DNA of 37,304 nucleotides, taken from contig CAZPYA010000044.1 in NCBI GenBank assembly GCA_964590255.1, forward strand, positions 1 through 37,304, given 5' to 3'. Shown here one piece after another: positions 24,401 to 29,938 of the stretch. Under the pieces are notes generated by a model. That model made no database searches. It was not told the DNA's origin and was given only the letters and a program-made list of their open reading frames with translations. The DNA comes from JAKIYB01 sp964590255. Lineage in GTDB: Bacteria > Armatimonadota > Hebobacteria > CAIYQO01. The position numbers were made by a program, and so were the translations under genes. Position 1 is the first letter of the stretch; each line of letters opens with the position of its first letter.

Positions 24401-24772
24401 GATGATGACCCAGCCGAACTTCGCGCCGTAACCCTCCAGGTATTGCTGATGTGCCAGCCACTCCTCTTCCCGCCACTTCTCGCCCGGCAGCACCAGCACG
24501 CCGCCGCCGCCGGCCAGGAAGGCGTTGAGCGCCTTCACCACCTGCGCATCCGCCACGCCGCCGGTGACGACCACCACGTTATAGTCGCCGGTTGGCAGCA
24601 GCGCGGGCAGCTCTTTCGGCGCGCAGGAGTGCAACTCGATGCCCTCCGCGTGCAGCGGTCGGGCAAAATAGCTCTGGTGCAGCCCGCTGGTGAACAGCAC
24701 CGCGGGTTTTTTCGGCTGGGCAAACACCGCTAAGGCGCAGCAGAGGAGCAGACAGCAGATCAGGATTCGCAT
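21446..24772 (-). CDS. Large secreted protein, unknown family, paralogue B
   Basis: 1,108 residues with a signal peptide (1-18). It shares the architecture and long identical blocks with the downstream gene: SGGKATVE, LEPLEFTTEANFNK, FEQMGYKG, IPPWEYKMNN, NEFICGDRCN, HNKGGW, WGNAWSWWSPV and a YTIPAGASVE C-terminus. The gap between them is 21 bases, so they form a two-gene operon produced by tandem duplication. The paired cysteines of FICGDRC are kept in both and may form a disulfide. GGAGG six bases upstream supports this start. No enzyme family is recognised; substrate binding or a divergent esterase/hydrolase-like role is speculation. Confidence 0.85.
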   Translation of the reverse strand: MRILICCLLLCCALAVFAQPKKPAVLFTSGLHQSYFARPLHAEGIELHSCAPKELPALLPTGDYNVVVVTGGVADAQVVKALNAFLAGGGGVLVLPGEKWREEEWLAHQQYLEGYGAKFGWVIITENDKSRVVPAFQSTLQFTDTVAAPFNQGVAGLLYYHRGNQEGSTAPINIIGDANWQSIVKASPTAEAVPYEAEKRVIVRPYIPAKGEMAPTMLAARTVEKGRLAALGINPEWIFESPGNCPPVQDMLSKGQGGKPSNWIRLYANLFRWMAEPTLAAGKGGKATPDALLTSTFKPKAPEALRDWTKAPPILDQDQLPGLVGARSSYSGGKATVEEWVKAAKANGLSYLAFLEPLEFTTEANFNKLKADCAKYSDDAFYAIPGIWWRDSHTNTAQFFYGDNVQYPLATILTPDKKRLDNEKGLPERVRTKYIFDYVFEQMGYKGPTGYFRHNESEIPPWEYKMNNQFVIYSTDNGAVVDNHFDDFATLQAMQMYYYPLSIDLMDSPVQIAERLKHGWTVVNTAPGEFGDGSYTKEYGPGVGAMRKLFKEELAWLRPFQYITQGPRIIAWRGRWEVLVPWGEWFRPDLWRYDARLHVISEVGLKDIVIMSNGQELYHFRPNGAKQFDQSFVFENSQQRSVYPIITDVNGKRAIGAFIRNTNTLQNEFICGDRCNYLSSSTSLTKDGRYHFYKSGNMNGYTHNKGGWYGTIAPSATLTLDYPTLPIDGAGSGKDTPTFVFAPVVAVKDYPGISHINCRPKFVLGSPDVMIGGGYVDNIITDPSSWGNAWSWWSPVKPNPFLDGYGQSTTFAAYSGGLRAGWYEFHLTARQDLSAADAKLPIRYTYAKFTELRDGAGAVYTAANLATMPESGSFGKGAYLLVDMEGGPAGLVSLDDTLVYTRRGAEVSLGARPGAAGLAAGAKFDTRIGYLGSPAGTPLETLRACFAAMQTLPKGAKITTTYRTDPIALYLDGNGRGAAVNIPAVPLTVNRAIVLEGMNPRWDTWLLDRARKSPNWRQLPMVDGTAYAVVCADDPISLFLGHPVVADNPAVKITLCNTLPGTWQIALHNPTDTAITTKVRTQQEWTPFTLKARAYTIPAGASVEIAIP

Positions 24773-24946
24773 GGATGGCCTCCGGAGGATAAATCTAAAC
24801 GGTTAGACACCTATTCGGCGATTCCGTGTCGATCCCTTGGGAAGGAATGGATTCTTTCCAAATCCTGTCGGGAACTGTTCTCCACCGACGCATCTCCGGT
24901 CCACCGGAACTTACTGATCACTGAATACTACTTCACCATCCCACAA

Positions 24947-25591
24947 CTACGCTTCCATCCGCCGCACATAAATATCCCCCGCCAGCGTGCCGTCGACGGC
25001 GATTTGCGTCTGGCCAACCTGGAAGACAACGCTGGGGAAGAGCTGGATGACGTCCACGGTGGCGCCGGGCAGCGCGCCGAGGGCCATCAGCTTCTGCACC
25101 GTCTCCGGCTGGCGGCTGGAGAGATAGGCGATGGTGCCGCGTTCGCCTTTGCTCATGCCCGACAGCGGGATGATGGCCGCGTGCGCGGCGTGCTTTTTCT
25201 CCTTGCAGCACTTGCCCGGCGGGATAGGCCGGCCGTGCGGGCAGGTATTCGGGTGCCCCAGCAGTGTGCAGATATGCTCGTCCACGCCATGGTGCAGCGA
25301 GTGTTCGAATTCGCAGGCGGCGTGGTCCACGTGCTCGCCGCGCACGTTGATGATGTCGGACAGCAGCCGCTCGGCCAGCCGATGACGCCGCACCGCGCGC
25401 TCCGCCTTCCCCGCGCCGTCCTTTGAGAGGATGGCCACGCCGTTCTCAAAATGGGCCAGGTGGTGGCGCAGCAATTCGCCCAGGCCGCGGTCGGACAACT
25501 CCGGCGGCGCCCCCTGGTAGTCCTCCTGGTCGCGCATGTAAAGAAATTCCAGGTAATCTTCCACTTCAGGTGTCAGGTGTTGGTGTGTCAT
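24947..25591 (-). CDS. DtxR-like protein with degenerate helix-turn-helix
   Basis: 214 residues. The dimerisation and metal-site region of DtxR/MntR regulators is clear: RRHRLAERLL, ACEFEH and the LGHPNTCPHG motif, and the C-terminal SH3/FeoA-like domain follows (about 140-212). The N-terminal winged helix is damaged: against the paralogue at 29160-29834 the segment carrying the first helix of the DNA-reading motif is about 10 residues shorter. A short Cys/His/Lys-rich insert (KCCKEKKHAAHAA) follows the CPHG motif. DNA binding may be lost, leaving a metal-sensing or adaptor protein. AAGGA precedes the ATG at 25591, which overlaps the upstream stop (ATGA), so it is coupled to the secreted NTR-like gene. 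Confidence 0.75.
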   Translation of the reverse strand: MTHQHLTPEVEDYLEFLYMRDQEDYQGAPPELSDRGLGELLRHHLAHFENGVAILSKDGAGKAERAVRRHRLAERLLSDIINVRGEHVDHAACEFEHSLHHGVDEHICTLLGHPNTCPHGRPIPPGKCCKEKKHAAHAAIIPLSGMSKGERGTIAYLSSRQPETVQKLMALGALPGATVDVIQLFPSVVFQVGQTQIAVDGTLAGDIYVRRMEA

Positions 25592-26442
25592 AGGTATCCT
25601 TGGTAAGTATTCACAGGCGCGCCGATCAGCGGCTCGTGGGGGCTGATGACGGTGGTGACGGACGGCGACTTCACGTCGTCGTGTGCGCTGTCTTTCCGGG
25701 CGTCGGCGGTGCAATACGTCACCAATGCCGTGATGCGCGCCTGCGCCAGGATGAGCTGGGGCGGCAGCGTGGCGGCGACGCTAAAGGCAAAGGTTGCCGT
25801 CTCGCCGGGTTTCAGGGTCATCGGCGTCGGTTTCGCCGCATTGACGGGGAGCAGTGTGATTCCCAGCTCCTCACCGGCGCCAAACGAGCCATAAACGCGC
25901 AGGCGCTGTGTCTCGATGACGATGGCCTTCGCCGCCCGATTGGTAATGCGGATGGTGACCGCCTCAGTCGGATTGAAGGTGAGCACGGCGGGCACGGTGA
26001 GGGTGACCGCCGGAAGGCCGGCAATCAGCGTGCGAAACGCCGCCGCCTCTTGCACAGCGCGCGGATCACGCATCACCTGATATTCCCTTGGTTCGCCTGC
26101 CAGAATGAAGAGATGCCGCGCGCCGACCTTCAGATTGAAGCAGCCGTCCATCCGCCGCTCCTTCGGCGGCGTCAGGTAGGTGATGACGGCTGTTTTCAGC
26201 GCCGGACCTTTCAGCGTCTGCTCGATGGTAATGGTGGCACGGCCGCGTCCGGCGGTGAGCGAGGTGCTCTTCGGCGTTTTTTTCATGATGCCCGGCGTTT
26301 CCTGCACCGCCGTCACCTTGCCGACGACGATCAGGTCGGCGGTACCGGCGAGGGTGGCCTGGGAGATGGGCGGATGCGCGACCGCCGCGCCACCAAAGAG
26401 CAGCGCCGCCAGTATGCCGATTGTCGCGATCCAGTTGTTCAT
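25588..26442 (-). CDS. Secreted NTR/TIMP-like protein
   Basis: 284 residues with a signal peptide (1-22, cleavage near VAH). Residues about 30-125 fit the OB-fold NTR/TIMP-like pattern found in many bacterial secreted proteins: ADLIVVGKVTAV, a TITIEQTLKGP strand, one cysteine in DGCFNL, then the G-x-R-x-L-F-I-L strand. Residues about 145-260 look like an Ig-like domain. Function unknown. The last four bases overlap the DtxR-like gene (ATGA). It follows the zinc-ribbon gene by 59 bases, which include a short AT-rich dyad ACAATT-GAA-AATTGT. Confidence 0.65.
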   Translation of the reverse strand: MNNWIATIGILAALLFGGAAVAHPPISQATLAGTADLIVVGKVTAVQETPGIMKKTPKSTSLTAGRGRATITIEQTLKGPALKTAVITYLTPPKERRMDGCFNLKVGARHLFILAGEPREYQVMRDPRAVQEAAAFRTLIAGLPAVTLTVPAVLTFNPTEAVTIRITNRAAKAIVIETQRLRVYGSFGAGEELGITLLPVNAAKPTPMTLKPGETATFAFSVAATLPPQLILAQARITALVTYCTADARKDSAHDDVKSPSVTTVISPHEPLIGAPVNTYQGYL

Positions 26443-26501
26443 GGCTCCGTCCTCGAGTGAATTAACAATTGAAAATTGTCAATCTGCATTTTTCAATAAC
26501 T

Positions 26502-26705
26502 TTACGCGCTCTTCTTCCCCGTCAGCTTCGCCACAACCTTCTTAATCAGCCCGGGCAGGCGGGCGGGCGCGGGCATTTCATAACCGCAGTGCGGGCAGCG
26601 CATCTTCTGGCACCCGCCGGCGCCAAACAGCGCGCAATTGGCACAGCTCTTCGCGCCGTCTTCGTCGGTGAAGCGATGGTTGCACATGGGGCAGGTGTGG
26701 GTCAT
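26502..26705 (-). CDS. Small zinc-ribbon protein downstream of feoB
   Basis: 67 residues with seven cysteines (C5, C8, C21, C24, C32, C37, C40) arranged as CPMC, CANC, a single Cys and CPHC, enough for one or two zinc or iron sites. The tail is Lys-rich (LIKKVVAKLTGKK). It lies on the same strand 304 bases beyond feoB. Other organisms have unrelated small cysteine-rich proteins next to feoB (FeoC, FeoB-associated Cys-rich proteins), so a role in iron uptake is inferred from position. The ATG at 26705 is preferred because a G-rich AGGGGGG site precedes it. An upstream in-frame start at 26753 would run through a dispersed repeat. Confidence 0.7.
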   Translation of the reverse strand: MTHTCPMCNHRFTDEDGAKSCANCALFGAGGCQKMRCPHCGYEMPAPARLPGLIKKVVAKLTGKKSA

Positions 26706-27009
26706 CGCACCCCCCTGGAGGGCGAGACTCCTTCGAGCCGCGGCCACGTGCATAGGTATGTGGAAGCTCGAAACAGCCCCACCGCGCGGCCCTCACCCCC
26801 GGCCCCTCTCCCAATACTGGGAGAGGGGAGTGATCCCATGTCGATCACAGAAGCTTTTAACACAGATAGCTCCCCTCGCCCAAACTTGGGAGAGGGGCCG
26901 GGGGTGAGGGCCGCGCGAGGGCGACGGACGTGCTTCTGCACATACTGCGGCACGTGTTTCAGTTCGACAGCGTCTCGTCCTCTATAGTGAAGCTGATGAT
27001 GTTGCTGCT
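26706..27009. repeat. Non-coding gap with 32-bp perfect inverted repeat (REP doublet)
   Basis: Arms 26783-26814 and 26886-26917 are exact 32-base complements separated by 71 bases. Each arm continues into a CCCTCTCCC/GGGAGAGG-type hairpin, so two REP units face each other (a REPIN-like element). The outer part at 26715-26741 is a separate short repeat. No gene is seen. Folding in the feoB transcript would give a very stable 3' hairpin. Confidence 0.72.
26715..26741 (+). repeat. Short dispersed repeat (GGGCGAGACTCC type)
   Basis: CTGGAGGGCGAGACTCC followed by TTCGAGCCGC recurs with few changes at 28581-28608 (inside feoB) and in part at 33611-33632. Its first half is also the terminus of the MITE-like element. 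Confidence 0.6.
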
Positions 27010-29163
27010 TCACGGTTGCACCACCCTCCCCATCTCCGCCGCCCACGGCGAAGCGAGCAGCGCCAGGCGCAGCAGGATGCCGACACCGAAGGCGATGACC
27101 AGTACGAACCCGGCCATGCCCAGCGCGGTGCCCAGGCCGCGCTCTTTCTTCATCACCAGGAACTGGGCGATGCAGGGCAGGAAGAGGGTGAAGGTGACGG
27201 CGGAGACGATGACCTGCAGCGCGCTGAGGTGGCCGCTGGTGAACATGACATTGAGGCCCGCCGCGCCGAAGTCGCGTCGGAAGAAGCCGGAGAGCAGGAT
27301 CGTGCCGCCGGTGAACTGCAGGCCGGGATTGGCAATGACGTCTTTCGTCGTCGGCAGGCCGATGAGCGCCGCCAGCGGGTCCAGCGCGCGCTCGACGTAG
27401 CCGAATAGCCCCTGGTGCGGCACGAAGGCCAGCCCGCCCGACGTCCACGTCAGCGAGCCCAGCCACAGCAGCACGCTGGCGGCGACGAACATCGGCAGGA
27501 TTTCCAGGAAATACCACTCCAGCCGGGTGTAGGTTTTCACCAGCACGTTGCTGAGCCGCGGCAGGCGCAGCGGGGGCAGTTCGATGTAGAAGTGCGCGGG
27601 CTGCCCGGGCACCACCTTCGCCGCCAGCAGGCCGGTGGCGAGGAAGATGAGCACGAGGATGCCGAAGTAGACGAAGAGCGCCTTCGGTCCCACCACGCTG
27701 AGCATGCCGAGAAAGACGCCCATCTGCGCCGAGCAGGGGATGGCCAGCGCCAACAGCAGCGTGACGATGATGCGCTCACGCTTCGTCTCCAGCACGCGGG
27801 TGGTCATTGTCGCCATGGTGTCGCAGCCGAAGCCCAGCACCAGCGGGATCACCGCGCGGCCGTTGAGCCCGATCGTTTTAAACAGGCGGTCGATGAGCAT
27901 CGCCAGCCGCGGCAGGTAGCCGCTGTCTTCCATGATGGAAAAGACCAGGAAGAACAGGCCGACGATGGGCAGCACGATGGCCACCGCGTAGGTGATGCCC
28001 AGCGTGAAGATGCCGTAGTCGCCGACAAACAGGTTCGACCACAGCGGCGGCAACCAGCGCTCGATCCAGTGCGTCAGCCACGGGTTGATGAGATTCTGGA
28101 AGAGATTCGTCTCCAGCAGGTCCACCAGCGTACCCGCGCCGAATTGCCCGACGAACTTGTAGATGCCGAAATACAGCACCAGCGCCACCACCGGCAGGCC
28201 GGCGAGGGGGTGCATCAGCCATTGCGACAGCCACTCCAGCTTCGGCCGCTGCTGTACGGCGGGCGTGGTGACGGTGCGCGCGAGGATGTCGTTGGCCGCC
28301 GCCTGGCGCCGCAGCGTGATGACGATGTTCAGCGGCTGCGCGTAGTGCGCCGCCGTCTCCGCCACGATCTCGCGAGCCCGCTCCAGCGCCGCCAGGGGCA
28401 CGCACTCGCCGGCCAGCGCCTCGATCTCCGCGTCCCCCTGCAGCAGCAGCAGCGCGGTGGCGCGGGCGGAAATGGCCGTCGGCGCGCCGACGATGTCGCT
28501 GATCGCCGCGATGGCTTTTTCGATGGTGGCGTCGTAGGTGAGGCACAGTCCCCGGCACTCCGTCGCCGCATCATCCAGCACTGGAGGGCGAGAGTCCTCT
28601 CGAGCCGTCATCCCCACTTCCAGCGCCGCGCGCAATTCTTGCATGCCGCGGCCGGTGGCCCCGGCGGTGCCCAGCACGGGGATGCCCAGCGTTTCAGACA
28701 GCTCGTGCAGGTCGAACTGAAAGCCCAGCTCCTCGGATTCGTCCAGCATGTTCAACGCCAGCGTCACCGGCAGGCCGGCTTCCAGCAACTGCAGCGTCAT
28801 CGGCAGCATGCGCTGCAGGTTCTTCGCGTCCGCCACGTGCAGCACCTGGCGGGGATGCTCCTCCAGTAGCAGCCGGCGGGCGACGGCCTCTTCCTCGGAG
28901 ATGGGCAGCAGCGAATACATGCCCGGAGTATCGACCACCTCGCACTCTACCCCGGCGAATTTTGTCTTCCCGCGCGACACCTCCACGGTGGTGCCGGGGT
29001 AGTTGGAGACGGTGACATACGCGCCGGTGAGGCGGTTGAAAATGACGCTTTTCCCCACGTTGGGACAGCCGACGATGGCGAGCAGCGGGTGGCCGCTGGG
29101 CGGTGGCGGCGCGCCGCCGTTGCATTCATTGATGCCGGGTTTGGGCTGGGCGGTGGTGCTCAT
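27010..29163 (-). CDS. feoB: Ferrous iron transport protein FeoB
   Basis: 717 residues, near the usual size. The N-terminal G domain (about 25-180) has G1 GCPNVGKS (32-39), switch segment NYPGTT, G3 DTPGMYS and G4 NMLD. The C-terminal membrane part has two Gate domains with about eight or more helices (PLVLGFGCDTMAT, LFVYFGILVLIFLAT, FRRDFGAAGLN). It imports Fe(II), driven or gated by GTP. The start overlaps the stop of the DtxR-FeoA gene (ATGA). Residues about 186-195 (TAREDSRPPV) in the linker after the G domain are encoded by a dispersed repeat inserted in frame. No FeoC follows; a zinc-ribbon protein takes the downstream position. Confidence 0.95.
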   Translation of the reverse strand: MSTTAQPKPGINECNGGAPPPPSGHPLLAIVGCPNVGKSVIFNRLTGAYVTVSNYPGTTVEVSRGKTKFAGVECEVVDTPGMYSLLPISEEEAVARRLLLEEHPRQVLHVADAKNLQRMLPMTLQLLEAGLPVTLALNMLDESEELGFQFDLHELSETLGIPVLGTAGATGRGMQELRAALEVGMTAREDSRPPVLDDAATECRGLCLTYDATIEKAIAAISDIVGAPTAISARATALLLLQGDAEIEALAGECVPLAALERAREIVAETAAHYAQPLNIVITLRRQAAANDILARTVTTPAVQQRPKLEWLSQWLMHPLAGLPVVALVLYFGIYKFVGQFGAGTLVDLLETNLFQNLINPWLTHWIERWLPPLWSNLFVGDYGIFTLGITYAVAIVLPIVGLFFLVFSIMEDSGYLPRLAMLIDRLFKTIGLNGRAVIPLVLGFGCDTMATMTTRVLETKRERIIVTLLLALAIPCSAQMGVFLGMLSVVGPKALFVYFGILVLIFLATGLLAAKVVPGQPAHFYIELPPLRLPRLSNVLVKTYTRLEWYFLEILPMFVAASVLLWLGSLTWTSGGLAFVPHQGLFGYVERALDPLAALIGLPTTKDVIANPGLQFTGGTILLSGFFRRDFGAAGLNVMFTSGHLSALQVIVSAVTFTLFLPCIAQFLVMKKERGLGTALGMAGFVLVIAFGVGILLRLALLASPWAAEMGRVVQP
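28581..28608 (+). repeat. Dispersed repeat inside feoB
   Basis: CTGGAGGGCGAGAGTCC followed by TCTCGAGCC matches 26715-26741 with a one-base insertion and few changes. Read on the minus strand it keeps the feoB frame open. Confidence 0.6.
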
Positions 29164-29834
29164 GCCGCCATCTCCGTCTCCGCCAGCAGATGCCCGGCGA
29201 TCTCGCGCGCCAGCGCGAAACGCTCCCCGTTCAGCTCCACCGTCAGCGGGCCGTCAAACGGCGCCGCGGCGCGCACAATGAGCCGCGCGCCCGGCCGCAG
29301 GCCGCAGCCACCCAGGTAGTCGAGCAACGGCGCGCTTTCATTGCGGATGCGGCGCAGTACGACGGGCAGGTCCAGCGGCAGCGCGGTGAGCGGCTGCAGC
29401 GCGGGGGTGTCGCCTTCCAGCGGGTTGCCGTGCGGGCAGGTGGTGGGCTGGCCCAGCGCTGTGCGCAGGTAGCCTTCCAATTCGTCGTCGATGATATGCT
29501 CGAAACGGCAGGCAATCTCGTGCGCCCGCGCCCACGGCATGCCGAGAAGCTCGGTGAGCAGGCATTCGGCCAACCGGTGGCGGCGACGCAGCGTGTCGGC
29601 AAAATGCTGGCCTTTGGCGGTGAGCACCGCGCCGGTGCCGCGCCGGTAGGACACCAACTCATGCACGGTCATGCGGCGCAGCATGCCCAACACCGACGGC
29701 GGCGCCACGCCCAGTTCGCGGGCCAGCTCGGTGGGCGTAGCCGCCTCGCCGCGGTCGTGCAGGCGGCACACCGCCTCCAGATATTCTTCCACCTGCGGAC
29801 TGATCTCCGGTCCGGTCATTTGTGCGAATGACAC
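29160..29834 (-). CDS. DtxR/MntR-type repressor fused to FeoA-like domain
   Basis: 224 residues. The winged helix (about 12-75) is intact with TPTELARELGVAPPSVLGML as helix-turn-helix. The dimerisation domain (about 78-140) keeps the metal-site residues of the family: His and Glu in RRRHRLAECLL, and Cys/Glu/His in HEIACRFEH, then the GQPTTCPHGNP motif. The C-terminal FeoA/SH3-like domain (about 150-222) may help FeoB as well as shape the repressor. Role: metal-dependent (Fe(II) or Mn(II)) repressor of its own operon with feoB. A GTG start at 29834 has GGGGA six bases upstream; ATG at 29819 is the alternative. Upstream is a palindromic operator over its promoter. Confidence 0.88.
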   Translation of the reverse strand: MSFAQMTGPEISPQVEEYLEAVCRLHDRGEAATPTELARELGVAPPSVLGMLRRMTVHELVSYRRGTGAVLTAKGQHFADTLRRRHRLAECLLTELLGMPWARAHEIACRFEHIIDDELEGYLRTALGQPTTCPHGNPLEGDTPALQPLTALPLDLPVVLRRIRNESAPLLDYLGGCGLRPGARLIVRAAAPFDGPLTVELNGERFALAREIAGHLLAETEMAA

Positions 29835-29882
29835 CTGATATCCCCGTCTCTCTCGTTAGCTCGCGAGAATCTGCATATTAGC

Positions 29883-29902
29883 GCGCACTAATATTAGTGC
29901 GC
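29883..29902. promoter_or_regulatory. Palindromic operator of the feo operon
   Basis: GCGCACTAATATTAGTGCGC is a perfect 20-bp palindrome covering the -10 of the feo promoter. The TTAG/CTAA half-sites resemble DtxR-family operators. Binding of the metal-loaded repressor here would block RNA polymerase. Confidence 0.75.
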
Positions 29903-29919
29903 CAACGAGGGGATGTCAA
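29891..29919 (-). promoter_or_regulatory. feo promoter, TTGACA-N17-TAATAT
   Basis: -35 is the complement of 29914-29919, -10 the complement of 29891-29896, spacer 17. The start is near 29884, about 50 bases before the GTG. A second TAATAT lies just downstream on the same strand. Confidence 0.85.
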
Positions 29920-29938
29920 CCCCCGCACGGCCGCGGGG

